DNA from: Claveliimonas monacensis
GTDB lineage: Bacteria > Bacillota > Clostridia > Lachnospirales > Lachnospiraceae
Assembly (NCBI RefSeq): GCF_014982975.1
Contig: NZ_JADCKL010000008.1
Span: 37,161 to 101,160 of the forward strand
Direction of reading: 5' to 3'
Length of the DNA stretch: 64,000 nucleotides
The notes beneath the pieces were generated by a model. It saw only the letters and a program-made list of their open reading frames with translations. It had not been told where the DNA came from and did no database searches. The translations under genes were made by a program, and so were the position numbers. This document shows positions 49,838 to 58,663 of the stretch, one piece after another. Within the stretch, counting starts at the first letter, position 1. Each line of letters opens with the position of its first letter.

Positions 49838-51013
49838 ATGGGGAAAAGTATGCAGAAACAATTTAAAAAAGCAGTAAGTCTGGAAGCGTTTGTCTTCCTG
49901 GCGGTCTTTATTGCCATTTTCGGAGGACTGGCGGCCGTGATGGGCGGAGCCAACATGATGCAGACACTTATGAACACAGCCTATCAGCTTCTGATCGACA
50001 CGGTGTTCAATATCATGGCCATCGCGGTCATCGCCGGCGCGGTTTCGGGAGCCCTCTCGGAGTTTGGTGTCATCGCGCTTGTAAACAAGGCGATCACACC
50101 GCTGATGAAGCCGCTGTACGACCTGCCCGGCGCGGCTTCTCTGGGGATCATGACCACGTATCTGTCAGATAACCCGGCGATCCTGGGCCTGGCGGAGGAC
50201 ACCAATTTCCGGAAGTATTTTAAAAAGTATCAGCTTCCGGCGCTGACTAACCTGGGGACGGCGTTTGGAATGGGACTCATCGTTACCACCTTCATGCTGG
50301 GCATCAGCCTTCCGGGAGAGAATGTGGGAATGGCGGCCCTCATCGGAAATGTGGGCGCTATCATCGGAAGTATCATCAGCGTGCGGATCATGATGCTTTT
50401 TACAAAAAAGGAATTCGGTGTGACAGAGTACTGCATGCCGGAGGCGGAGGGAGAGTCCATTGACGACCTCCTCAACAAGCGTCAGGTACGAGGCGGCAGT
50501 GTGGGAGGAAGACTCCTGGAGTCCCTGCTGGACGGCGGAAAGAACGGTGTGGATGTGGGTATGGCCATCATCCCCGGCGTCCTGGTCATCTGCACGATCG
50601 TGATGATGCTTACCAACGGCCCTTCTGCCGATGGTACATATACAGGAGCAGCCTACGAGGGAGTGGCACTCCTTCCCTGGCTGGGAGAGAAGATCGACTT
50701 CATCCTGACTCCGCTGTTCGGGTTCTCCTCCGCCTCTGCCGTGGCAGTGCCGGTCACGGCCTTGGGAGCGGCGGGAGCAGCCATCGGCCTTGTGCCGGAC
50801 ATGGTGTCCGCAGGATCTGTCCATGCAAATGACATCGCGGTGTTTACAGCTATGTGTATGTGCTGGAGCGGCTACCTGAGCACACATGTGGGAATGATGT
50901 CAGCCCTGAAGTGCCCGCACATGACGGGAAAGGCGATCGTCAGCCATACCATCGGCGGCCTGTGCGCCGGTGTGGCGGCAAACTTCCTGTTCAAACTGGT
51001 AACTATGATATAA
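49838..51013 (+). CDS. Nucleoside-recognition (Gate) domain membrane protein
   Basis: ATG at 49838; ATG 49850, behind GGGGA, is a possible alternative. The 391-residue protein has about nine membrane helices and Gate-domain features (AGAVSGALSEFGVIALVNKAI, LPGAASLGIMTTYLSDNPAI, and GLIVTTFMLGISLPG), with a cytoplasmic loop near 200-230. It resembles clostridial proteins annotated as CD0519/CD1768 family. Relatives include spore-maturation and nucleoside-transport proteins, but the function of this branch is not established. Confidence 0.75.
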   Translation: MGKSMQKQFKKAVSLEAFVFLAVFIAIFGGLAAVMGGANMMQTLMNTAYQLLIDTVFNIMAIAVIAGAVSGALSEFGVIALVNKAITPLMKPLYDLPGAASLGIMTTYLSDNPAILGLAEDTNFRKYFKKYQLPALTNLGTAFGMGLIVTTFMLGISLPGENVGMAALIGNVGAIIGSIISVRIMMLFTKKEFGVTEYCMPEAEGESIDDLLNKRQVRGGSVGGRLLESLLDGGKNGVDVGMAIIPGVLVICTIVMMLTNGPSADGTYTGAAYEGVALLPWLGEKIDFILTPLFGFSSASAVAVPVTALGAAGAAIGLVPDMVSAGSVHANDIAVFTAMCMCWSGYLSTHVGMMSALKCPHMTGKAIVSHTIGGLCAGVAANFLFKLVTMI

Positions 51014-51033
51014 TAGCCACGGCGTGGTTATTA
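51007..51033 (+). terminator. Hairpin at the end of the Gate-domain gene
   Basis: TATAATAGCCAC pairs with GTGGTTATTATA (one G-U) around a 3-base loop. The stop codon is inside the left arm. No T-run. Confidence 0.55.
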
Positions 51034-51064
51034 TACATGCGGCGGAAAGACATACAGCTCAGCA

Positions 51065-51096
51065 AAAAAGGACTATGCACATGCACAGTCCTTTTT
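51065..51096. terminator. Bidirectional terminator between the Gate-domain gene and map
   Basis: AAAAAGGACT (51065-51074) pairs with AGTCCTTTTT (51087-51096); TGCA/TGCA extends the stem inside. Confidence 0.88.
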
Positions 51097-51108
51097 GTTT
51101 TGTTTTTT

Positions 51109-51918
51109 TTATTTTGTCAGGACCTCCACGCCGGTCTCGGTGACAAGCACCATGTACTCTACCTGGGCGGACAGGCCGTCGTCGATGGTGTAGACAGTCC
51201 AGCCGTTCTCCTCATCGATGAAAAAGTCCGGACTCCCCTCGTTGATCATGGGCTCGATGGTGAACATCATGCCGGGCACCAGGACCATCTCGCTTCCCTT
51301 GGGCGTGACGTAGCTGACGAAGGGTTCCTCGTGGAACTCCAGGCCGATGCCGTGGCCGCCGATGTCCTCCACCACAGAGTAGCCGTTGGCCTGTGCGTGG
51401 GAATTGATGGCCCAGGCGATATCGCCTAAGTGGCCCCAGGGCTTAGCGGCGGCAAGTCCCAGCTCCACGCACTCTCTTGTGACCCGGACAAGCTTCTCTG
51501 CCCGGGGAGTGATCTCCCCGATGGTGAACATGCGGGAGGCATCGGAGAAATAGCCGTTTAATATAGTAGAGACATCCACGTTGATGATGTCCCCCTCCCG
51601 GAGGATCTCGTTTTCATCCGGTATGCCGTGGCAGACCACATTGTTGATGGAGGTGCACACGCTCTTCGGGAAGCCCTCGTAGTCCAGCGGGGCGGGGATG
51701 CCTCCGTGAGAGACGGTGTAGTCGTACACCAGCCTGTCTATCTCGGCGGTGCTCATGCCCGCCTTTATGTGGGCGGCCACATGGTCCAGAACCGCCGTGT
51801 TCAGGTCGGCGCTCCTTCTGATCTCCCTTATCTGCTCCGGGGTCTTGAGAAGGGACCTGTCCGGGACGATCTCGCCTTTGGCGGCCAGGGACCAGAGTTT
51901 GATGTCCAGTTTATCCAT
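51109..51918 (-). CDS. map: Methionine aminopeptidase, type I
   Basis: ATG at 51918 (minus). The 269-residue enzyme has the metal ligands in order: Asp in INVDVSTILNGYFSDAS (two Asp), His in GGHGIG, Glu in IEPM, and Glu in the C-terminal segment SAQVEYMVLVTE, plus the substrate His in VVCHGIPDE. It removes N-terminal methionine. About 20 extra residues precede the core. Here the usual SAQWEH is SAQVEY, a substitution near the last metal Glu, so activity could differ slightly. Not next to secY or infA, so it may be a second copy. Confidence 0.93.
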   Translation of the reverse strand: MDKLDIKLWSLAAKGEIVPDRSLLKTPEQIREIRRSADLNTAVLDHVAAHIKAGMSTAEIDRLVYDYTVSHGGIPAPLDYEGFPKSVCTSINNVVCHGIPDENEILREGDIINVDVSTILNGYFSDASRMFTIGEITPRAEKLVRVTRECVELGLAAAKPWGHLGDIAWAINSHAQANGYSVVEDIGGHGIGLEFHEEPFVSYVTPKGSEMVLVPGMMFTIEPMINEGSPDFFIDEENGWTVYTIDDGLSAQVEYMVLVTETGVEVLTK

Positions 51919-52034
51919 AAGTTCGTTACCAGCTTTCTGTTTGATTTCCGGAAACGCAGGGCGTTCCCTTTAACAGTATACTCGTTTTTGGGCGTCAGGT
52001 AAAGGGAGGGAAGGGGCGGAAGCCTGTTTTTTCC

Positions 52035-52063
52035 TTGTACCCCCTTTGAAAATAGGGTATAAT
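52035..52063 (+). promoter_or_regulatory. Promoter of the phosphofructokinase gene
   Basis: TTGTAC (52035-52040), 17 bases, TATAAT (52058-52063). Confidence 0.8.
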
Positions 52064-52097
52064 ATGTTAGGTATAAAAAGGAAGGAGTGATCAGACT

Positions 52098-53174
52098 ATG
52101 TTGCGGATAGGAATGCTTACCAGCGGCGGCGACTGTCAGGCGCTGAATGCTGCCATGCGTGGAGTTGTAAAAGGAGTGTGTTCAAAGAGAAATGATGTGG
52201 AGATCTATGGGTTCCAGGATGGCTATAAGGGCCTTATTTACTCAAATTTCCAGATGCTCACTTCCAGAGATTTCTCGGGAATACTGACAAGGGGAGGAAC
52301 CATTCTGGGGACTTCCAGGCAGCCTTTCAAATTAATGAGGGTACCCGACGAAAACGGGCTTGACAAAGTGGAGGCTATGAAGCACACCTATCACAAGCTG
52401 AATCTGGATTGCCTTGTGATTTTAGGCGGAAATGGGACGCACAAGACAGCAAACCTTCTCCGAGAGGAGGGGCTGAATGTGATCACGCTTCCGAAGACCA
52501 TTGACAACGACCTCTGGGGAACCGATATGACATTCGGATTTCAGAGTGCCGTAGACATAGCGACAGATACCATCGACAGGATCCACACCACAGCCACATC
52601 CCATAGCCGTGTCTTTATCGTGGAGGTCATGGGACATAAGGTTGGCTGGGTGACTCTTCATGCAGGTATCGCCGGCGGGGCGGATATCATTCTTCTTCCG
52701 GAGATTCCCTATGATATCAAGGTGGTCGTGGATGCCATCAAGAAGAGAGCGGCCGAGGGCAAACATTTTACAATCATCGCTGTAGCTGAAGGCGCTATTT
52801 CCAAGGATGACGCAAAGCTCTCCAAAAAGGAGCTGAAGGCAAAGAAGGCGAAAGAGAATTATCCGTCTGTGGCTTATGAGATCGCAGAGCGGATCCAGAA
52901 GAAGATGGATCAGGAAGTCAGGATCACTGTGCCGGGCCACACCCAGAGAGGCGGTTCGCCTTGCCCTTACGACAGAGTGCTGGCCACCAGACTGGGAGCT
53001 GCGGCCGCGGAGCATATCCTGGAGGGAGATTTCGGCTATATGATGGCGATAAAGAGTGGCGAGATCACGAAAGTGCCTCTTGCGGAAGTGGCAGGAAAGC
53101 TGAAATGTGTGGACCCGGAGGCCGGCATCATCCAGGAAGCCAGGATGACAGGTATCAGCTTCGGGGATAGATAA
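52098..53174 (+). CDS. 6-phosphofructokinase
   Basis: ATG at 52098 after AAGGAGTGA. The 358-residue enzyme has MLTSGGDCQALNAAMRG (phosphate binding), GGNGTH near 110, TIDNDLWGTDMTFGF with the catalytic Asp, and VEVMGHKVGW. ATP-type enzymes usually have GGDG and pyrophosphate types GGDD; GGNGTH is found in the mixed-substrate (group III) branch, so the phosphoryl donor is uncertain. It phosphorylates fructose-6-phosphate in glycolysis or acts reversibly. Own promoter, followed 33 bases later by dnaX. Confidence 0.9.
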   Translation: MLRIGMLTSGGDCQALNAAMRGVVKGVCSKRNDVEIYGFQDGYKGLIYSNFQMLTSRDFSGILTRGGTILGTSRQPFKLMRVPDENGLDKVEAMKHTYHKLNLDCLVILGGNGTHKTANLLREEGLNVITLPKTIDNDLWGTDMTFGFQSAVDIATDTIDRIHTTATSHSRVFIVEVMGHKVGWVTLHAGIAGGADIILLPEIPYDIKVVVDAIKKRAAEGKHFTIIAVAEGAISKDDAKLSKKELKAKKAKENYPSVAYEIAERIQKKMDQEVRITVPGHTQRGGSPCPYDRVLATRLGAAAAEHILEGDFGYMMAIKSGEITKVPLAEVAGKLKCVDPEAGIIQEARMTGISFGDR

Positions 53175-53207
53175 TATGAAAGAGACTGATAAGAAGGAGT
53201 GCAGCAG

Positions 53208-54779
53208 ATGAGCTACACAGCGTTATACCGGAAATTCCGACCCAGTGAGTTTGAGGATGTCAAAGGGCAGGATGCGATCGTAACTACATTAAAAAATCAG
53301 ATACAGACAGACAGGATCGGACATGCCTATCTCTTCTGCGGGACAAGGGGAACAGGTAAAACTACGGTGGCGAAGATATTTGCAAAAGCTGTCAACTGCC
53401 AGCACCCGGTGGAGGGAAGCCCCTGCGGTCAGTGTGACATGTGCCGGTCCATAGCGGCCGGCACTTCTATGAACGTGATCGAGATCGACGCGGCGTCCAA
53501 CAACGGCGTGGACAACATCCGGGAGATCCGGGAGGAAGTGGCCTACCGCCCCACGGAAGGGCGGTACAAGGTCTACATCATCGACGAGGTTCATATGCTG
53601 TCCATAGGAGCTTTCAACGCGCTTTTAAAAACGCTGGAGGAACCGCCGGAATACGTCATTTTTATTCTGGCAACGACAGAGGCTCACAAGATACCGGTGA
53701 CCATCCTGAGCAGATGCCAGCGGTATGATTTCAAGAGGATTTCCATTGAGACCATTTCCGGAAGGCTGCGTGAGCTGATCGAAAAGGAGAACCTGGATGT
53801 AGAGGACAAGGCGGTGCGCTATATCGCCAGGATGGCTGACGGCTCCATGAGAGATGCCCTGAGCCTTCTTGACCAGTGCACAGCCTTTTATATCGGTCAG
53901 CGGCTCACCTATGACAATGTCCTGGAAGTGTTGGGCGCGGTGGATGCGGACGTGTTCAGCCGTCTGCTGCGTGAGCTGCTGGAGCGGGATGTGAAAAAGG
54001 TCATCGAGACCGTGGATGAGCTGGTCATGCAGGGGCGGGAGCTGTCCCAGATGGCGGCGGACTTTACCTGGTATCTGCGGAACCTTCTCCTGGTGAAAAG
54101 TTCGGAGGAGATGGAGGATGTGCTGGATGTGTCCACGGAGAACCTGGCCAGGATCAAGGAAGAATCCCAGATGATCGAGACGGATGAGCTGATCCGGTAT
54201 ATCCGCATCTTTTCTGAGCTGACAGGCAAGCTGAAATATGCGGCTCAGAAGAGAGTGCTTCTGGAAGTCACGTTTATCCGCCTGTGCCGTCCCCAGATGG
54301 AGGTGGGCCAGGACGCCCTTCTGTCCAGAATACGGGCCCTGGAGGCGGAAGTGCAGAAGATGGGCGAGGTGGGAGTGGCCGCTGCGCCGGGACAGACGGT
54401 CCGGGTGGTCAGAGAGGAAGCCAGGGAACCTGCGCCGGCGCCGAAGCTTCCCAAAGCGCTCAGCGAAGACGTGAAGGCAGTGGCGGCGGATTTCAGGTCC
54501 GTGGCCCAGGAGGCTTCCCCCATGCTTCGGAGTTATCTAAAGAAGGCCCGCCTGGCCGCAGGGGAAAATGACCGGCTCATGATCGTCCTGGAGGACGAGG
54601 TGAGCGCTGCCTTTGTGGCGAAACCGGAGCACCGGGAAGAGATCGAGAGGTTGATCGCCGAGAAGACAGGCAAGCAGATGGAGGTGGATGTCCGCCAGGT
54701 GGAAGAGGGCAGACGCTTCGAGGACAGATTTGTGGATATTGAGAAGCTGATCCATATGGATATTACGATAGAAGATTAA
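53208..54779 (+). CDS. dnaX: DNA polymerase III subunits gamma/tau
   Basis: ATG 53208, 9 bases after AAGGAG, preferred to GTG 53199. The 523-residue clamp-loader ATPase has Walker A GTRGTGKT, a four-Cys zinc module (NCQHPVEGSPCGQCDMC), Walker B IIDEVHML, sensor-1 LATTEAHKIP and the Arg-finger SRC motif (LSRCQRYDF). Domain III (about 210-360) and a short tau-like C-terminus follow, with a low-complexity Ala/Pro segment near 400. dnaX-ybaB-recR is a conserved operon. Confidence 0.95.
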   Translation: MSYTALYRKFRPSEFEDVKGQDAIVTTLKNQIQTDRIGHAYLFCGTRGTGKTTVAKIFAKAVNCQHPVEGSPCGQCDMCRSIAAGTSMNVIEIDAASNNGVDNIREIREEVAYRPTEGRYKVYIIDEVHMLSIGAFNALLKTLEEPPEYVIFILATTEAHKIPVTILSRCQRYDFKRISIETISGRLRELIEKENLDVEDKAVRYIARMADGSMRDALSLLDQCTAFYIGQRLTYDNVLEVLGAVDADVFSRLLRELLERDVKKVIETVDELVMQGRELSQMAADFTWYLRNLLLVKSSEEMEDVLDVSTENLARIKEESQMIETDELIRYIRIFSELTGKLKYAAQKRVLLEVTFIRLCRPQMEVGQDALLSRIRALEAEVQKMGEVGVAAAPGQTVRVVREEAREPAPAPKLPKALSEDVKAVAADFRSVAQEASPMLRSYLKKARLAAGENDRLMIVLEDEVSAAFVAKPEHREEIERLIAEKTGKQMEVDVRQVEEGRRFEDRFVDIEKLIHMDITIED

Positions 54780-54790
54780 GGAGGAATATT

Positions 54791-55141
54791 ATGGCAAGAC
54801 GCGGAGGATTTCCGGGAGGCATGCCCGGAAACATGGCAAATCTTATGAAGCAGGCGCAGAAGATGCAGCGCCAGATGGAAGAGCAGGCAAAGGAGATGGA
54901 GACAAAAGAGTTCACTGCCACAGCCGGTGGCGGGGCAGTGGAAGTGACTGTGTCCGGTACCAAGAAAGTGCTGAAGGTAAAACTGGACGAAGAGGCAGTG
55001 GATCCGGATGATGTGGAGATGCTGGAAGATATGATCGTGGCAGCTGTGAACGAGGCCCTTGAGAAAGTGGATCAGGAGTCAGCGGCCGGCATGTCCAAAT
55101 TTACAGGAGGAATGGGCGGCGGGATGCCGGGCCTGTTCTAG
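54791..55141 (+). CDS. ybaB: YbaB/EbfC nucleoid-associated protein
   Basis: ATG at 54791 after AAGGAGGAAT. The 116-residue protein starts with a Gly/Met-rich tail (GGFPGGMPGNMANLMKQAQ) and has the EbfC core TATAGGGAVEVTVSG and LEDMIVAAVNEALEK. It dimerises and binds DNA like a tweezer. Placed between dnaX and recR, as in most bacteria. Confidence 0.94.
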   Translation: MARRGGFPGGMPGNMANLMKQAQKMQRQMEEQAKEMETKEFTATAGGGAVEVTVSGTKKVLKVKLDEEAVDPDDVEMLEDMIVAAVNEALEKVDQESAAGMSKFTGGMGGGMPGLF

Positions 55142-55164
55142 GACAGAAGCGGCGGTGAAACAGA

Positions 55165-55761
55165 ATGGATTACTACAGCAGTCAGATAAGCCGTCTCATT
55201 GAGCAGTTTTCCAGGCTGCCGGGGATCGGTCCCAAGTCGGCCCAGCGGCTGGCTTTCCATCTCATCAGCATGCCAAAAGAACAGGTCCATGAGCTGGCCC
55301 AGTCCATTGTGGAGGCCAGGGACAATGTGCGCTACTGCGCCAAGTGCTGCACGCTGACAGACCAGGAAGTCTGCCCGATCTGCGCCAATCCGGACAGGGA
55401 TCACAGGACCATCATGGTGGTGGAGACGCCCAGGGACCTGGCTGCCTATGAAAAGACAGGTAAGTACAGTGGGGTCTACCATGTGCTCCACGGGGCCATC
55501 TCCCCCATGTTGGGGATCGGTCCCGGAGATATCCGCCTCAAAGAGCTGATGGAGCGACTGCGGGATGATGTGGATGAGGTGATCATAGCGACCAACTCCA
55601 GCCTGGAAGGAGAGACCACAGCCATGTATATCAGCAAGCTGATCAAGCCGGTGGGGATCAAGGTGAGCCGGATCGCAAGCGGTGTGCCTGTGGGAGGAGA
55701 TCTGGAGTATATAGATGAAGTGACGCTCCTTCGGGCGCTGGAAGGAAGAACGGAGATATAG
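55165..55761 (+). CDS. recR: Recombination protein RecR
   Basis: ATG at 55165. The 198-residue protein has a helix-hairpin-helix ([19 protein letters not shown]), a four-Cys zinc finger ([17 protein letters not shown]), and a Toprim domain ([31 protein letters not shown]). It loads RecA with RecO and RecF. Third gene of dnaX-ybaB-recR. Three bases separate it from a LacI-type gene. Confidence 0.96.
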   Translation: MDYYSSQISRLIEQFSRLPGIGPKSAQRLAFHLISMPKEQVHELAQSIVEARDNVRYCAKCCTLTDQEVCPICANPDRDHRTIMVVETPRDLAAYEKTGKYSGVYHVLHGAISPMLGIGPGDIRLKELMERLRDDVDEVIIATNSSLEGETTAMYISKLIKPVGIKVSRIASGVPVGGDLEYIDEVTLLRALEGRTEI

Positions 55762-55764
55762 AGG

Positions 55765-56868
55765 ATGGCAGGAAAGAAAAAAGTGACTTCGACAGATATT
55801 GCCCGGGCGGCAGGCGTGTCACAGTCTACTGTCTCCATGGTGCTGAACCGGAAGTACAATGTGTCTTTCTCGAAAGAGACGGTCAAAAAGGTGGAGGAGG
55901 CAGCGGAAGAGCTGGGCTATGTCCTGCCGAGACGGAAAACACGGAAAGAAAGCCGCCGGGAGAAACTCCTGGTGGTCTTTTGCTCTAACCTCACCAACCC
56001 CTACTATGTCATGCTCCTACAGGGGATCGAACTGCGGGCAAAAGAGCAGGGATACGGACTCTTTGTCTGCAACACCCAGAGAGATCTGCGGATGGAAGAG
56101 CGCTATCTGAAAATGATGAATGAGCTGCACCCGGTGGGGATCATCTACACCTGCAATCCCAGCCACTGTTTTATGGACAGGGTGGAAAAGCTGGCGGATG
56201 AGATCCCGGTGGTGATCGTCAACAACCAGAATGAGCATCTGAACGTGGATGCGGTGGAGCTGGACAACTCCAAACTTGGCAGGATCATGGCCCGCCATCT
56301 ACTGGAGTTGGGACACAGAAAAGTTGCTTATATAGCACCTCCGTTGACTGTGCGGCAGAAGCAGAGGTCAAAGCGGGTGGAAGGATTTTTAAAAGAATTC
56401 GAGAGAGCCGGGCTTAAGGATCAGGTGATCATCAAGGCTGCAGACGAGGAGATCGATCTGGATATTGCTCACATCGACTCGGAGTACAAGATCGGCTACG
56501 AACTCACCAGGGAGCTTCTGGAGGAACAGAGGGATGTGACAGCCATTGTGGGGCTGAACGACATGATCGCCTTTGGGATTCTGGACGCTCTCCAGGAGGC
56601 CAAGCTGAAAGTCCCCGGAGATGTGTCTGTCATGGGGTGCGACAACACGCTGTTCGCCAGCATGCACAAAATGTCCCTTACCACCATTGAGCACTTTGTC
56701 ATCTTTAAAGGCCGGGATGCCTGCGATATTATTATGAAGAAGATTGACAGCAGGAGGGAAAAATACACGGAGGTAGAGCCTATCAGCACCTACCATGTGG
56801 AGTATGAACCGAAGCTGATCATCCGGGGGACTACGTCCTATCCGAAGAGCAGAAAAAAGAAAAATTAA
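55765..56868 (+). CDS. LacI/GalR-family transcriptional regulator
   Basis: ATG at 55765, 3 bases after recR; a GGAG lies about 13 bases upstream. The 367-residue protein has a LacI headpiece (VTSTDIARAAGVSQSTVSMVLN, hinge near 45-62) and a periplasmic-binding-like effector domain (about 65-340; VVFCSNLTNPYYVMLLQGIE, VVIVNNQN, GLNDMIAFG). The usual hinge is followed here by a Lys/Arg-rich stretch (PRRKTRKESRREK). The effector is probably a sugar or sugar phosphate. Tight linkage to recR is unusual. The downstream transaldolase/transketolase operon is a candidate target, with palindromes upstream. Confidence 0.9.
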   Translation: MAGKKKVTSTDIARAAGVSQSTVSMVLNRKYNVSFSKETVKKVEEAAEELGYVLPRRKTRKESRREKLLVVFCSNLTNPYYVMLLQGIELRAKEQGYGLFVCNTQRDLRMEERYLKMMNELHPVGIIYTCNPSHCFMDRVEKLADEIPVVIVNNQNEHLNVDAVELDNSKLGRIMARHLLELGHRKVAYIAPPLTVRQKQRSKRVEGFLKEFERAGLKDQVIIKAADEEIDLDIAHIDSEYKIGYELTRELLEEQRDVTAIVGLNDMIAFGILDALQEAKLKVPGDVSVMGCDNTLFASMHKMSLTTIEHFVIFKGRDACDIIMKKIDSRREKYTEVEPISTYHVEYEPKLIIRGTTSYPKSRKKKN

Positions 56869-56953
56869 TGTATTTTGAAAAAATATTAATAATAAAATGT
56901 AATTCCGTTTCCTTACAGTAATGGAGAAAACTCCGAAAAAGGATGTTTTCGTC

Positions 56954-57017
56954 CATGTTAACAAGGATTTAACATGAGATATAGAAAAATAGAATTAATA
57001 ATTATGCATTATTAATT
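56954..57017. promoter_or_regulatory. Palindrome cluster between the LacI-type gene and the transaldolase operon
   Basis: CATGTTAA-N7-TTAACATG (56954-56976) and AATTAATAAT-N5-ATTATTAATT (56993-57017) are perfect inverted repeats in an AT-rich gap. They lie upstream of the promoter at 57048. Possible operators, or a terminator remnant for the regulator gene. Confidence 0.5.
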
Positions 57018-57047
57018 AAGCGAATTATTAATAAAAAAGAACTCCTA

Positions 57048-57077
57048 TTGACCACCTCCTTTCCTATGGGATATAAT
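57048..57077 (+). promoter_or_regulatory. Promoter of the transaldolase/transketolase operon
   Basis: TTGACC (57048-57053), 18 bases, TATAAT (57072-57077). Confidence 0.75.
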
Positions 57078-57128
57078 TTAGACAAATGGGCTTAGGCCAG
57101 ACGTTCAACGAATCAAGGAGGAAGAAAA

Positions 57129-57785
57129 ATGAAGTTTTTTATCGACACAGCCAAGGTGGAAGACATTAAAAAAGCAAATGACATGGGTGTTATCTGCGGT
57201 GTAACGACCAACCCGTCACTGATCGCAAAAGAGGGCCGGGTGTTCGAGGAAGTGATCGCTGAGATCGCATCTATCGTGGACGGACCGATCAGCGGAGAGG
57301 TAAAGGCTACTACCACAGATGCTGAGGGTATGATCAAGGAGGGACGCGAGATCGCAAAGATCCATCCGAACATGGTCGTAAAGATCCCCATGACTGTGGA
57401 GGGGCTTAAAGCCTGCAAGCAGCTTACAGCTGAGGGCATCAAGACAAATGTGACCCTGATCTTTACTGCAAACCAGGCGCTTCTGGCAGCAAGAGCAGGC
57501 GCTACCTATGTATCTCCTTTCCTGGGACGTCTCGATGACATCTCTGTGAGAGGTGTGGACCTGATCCGTGAGATCGCTGAGATCTTTGCAGTTGCCGGAG
57601 ACATCGACACACAGATCATCGCAGCCAGCGTCCGCAATCCGATGCACGTGACAGACTGTGCACTGGCAGGCGCAGACATTGCCACAGTTCCCTACGCAGT
57701 GATCGAGAAGATGACCAAACATCCTCTGACAGATGCGGGAATTCTTAAATTCCAGGAAGACTACAAGGCAGTTTTCGGAGAATAA
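57129..57785 (+). CDS. tal: Transaldolase (TalC/FSA-like)
   Basis: ATG at 57129 after AAGGAGGAAG. The 218-residue barrel enzyme has [13 protein letters not shown], the Schiff-base Lys85 in VVKIPMT and [20 protein letters not shown]. In this family the residue aligned with Gln59 of E. coli FSA decides the reaction: here it is Glu57 (SGEVKATT), favouring transaldolase activity over fructose-6-phosphate aldolase. It is followed by the split transketolase, making a non-oxidative pentose phosphate operon. Confidence 0.93.
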   Translation: MKFFIDTAKVEDIKKANDMGVICGVTTNPSLIAKEGRVFEEVIAEIASIVDGPISGEVKATTTDAEGMIKEGREIAKIHPNMVVKIPMTVEGLKACKQLTAEGIKTNVTLIFTANQALLAARAGATYVSPFLGRLDDISVRGVDLIREIAEIFAVAGDIDTQIIAASVRNPMHVTDCALAGADIATVPYAVIEKMTKHPLTDAGILKFQEDYKAVFGE

Positions 57786-57826
57786 TACACAAGTAAGGAA
57801 ACGATAAACACCAGGAGGCATTTTTC

Positions 57827-58663
57827 ATGAACAAATTAGAACTTATGAAGACTGCAAACGAGGTCCGCAAGGGTGTCATCACAGCCACCCACAGCGCGAA
57901 GTCCGGTCATCCGGGCGGATCTCTGTCAGCAGCAGATATTTTTACCTATCTTTATTTTGAAGAAATGAACATCGATCCAAAAGATCCCAAAAAGGCCGAC
58001 AGAGACCGCTTTGTTCTCTCCAAGGGCCACACAGCGCCGGGATACTACGCTGCTCTGGCAAACAGAGGGTTCTTCCCGGTAGAGGATCTGACTACACTGC
58101 GTCACACCGGTTCCTATCTGCAGGGACATCCGGATATGAAGCACATTCCGGGTGTGGACATGTCCTCCGGCTCTCTTGGACAGGGCATCTCCGCAGCAGT
58201 TGGAATGGCTATCTCCGCTAAGCTGTCCGGCGATGATTACCGGGTATACACGCTGCTTGGCGACGGCGAGATCCAGGAGGGACAGGTGTGGGAGGCATCC
58301 ATGCTGGCAGCCCACAGAAAACTGGACAACCTTGTGGTGATCGTGGACAACAACAACCTCCAGATCGACGGGGCTATCACAGAAGTAAACTCACCTTATC
58401 CGATTGATAAGAAATTTGAGGCATTCAACTTCCATGTGATCAATATAGACGGACATGACTTTGACGCCATCGATGCTGCCTTCAAAGAGGCAAAGACAGT
58501 GAAGGGCCAGCCTACAGCTATCATCGCAAAGACAGTGAAGGGCAAAGGCGTATCTTTCATGGAGAACCAGGCATCCTGGCACGGAGCCGCTCCCAACGAT
58601 GAGCAGTACAAGACTGCTATGGAAGAATTAGAAAAGGCAGGTGAAGCATTATGTCAGATGTAA
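57827..58663 (+). CDS. Transketolase, N-terminal (TPP-binding) subunit
   Basis: ATG at 57827 after AGGAGG. The 278-residue protein has the thiamine-diphosphate domain: THSAKSGHPGGSLSAADI, KGHTAPGYYAAL, and the GDG...NN motif (LLGDGEIQEG...VDNNNLQ). Firmicutes and archaea often split transketolase into two polypeptides; this subunit needs the C-terminal half encoded by the next gene, with which it overlaps by 13 bases. Confidence 0.94.
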   Translation: MNKLELMKTANEVRKGVITATHSAKSGHPGGSLSAADIFTYLYFEEMNIDPKDPKKADRDRFVLSKGHTAPGYYAALANRGFFPVEDLTTLRHTGSYLQGHPDMKHIPGVDMSSGSLGQGISAAVGMAISAKLSGDDYRVYTLLGDGEIQEGQVWEASMLAAHRKLDNLVVIVDNNNLQIDGAITEVNSPYPIDKKFEAFNFHVINIDGHDFDAIDAAFKEAKTVKGQPTAIIAKTVKGKGVSFMENQASWHGAAPNDEQYKTAMEELEKAGEALCQM

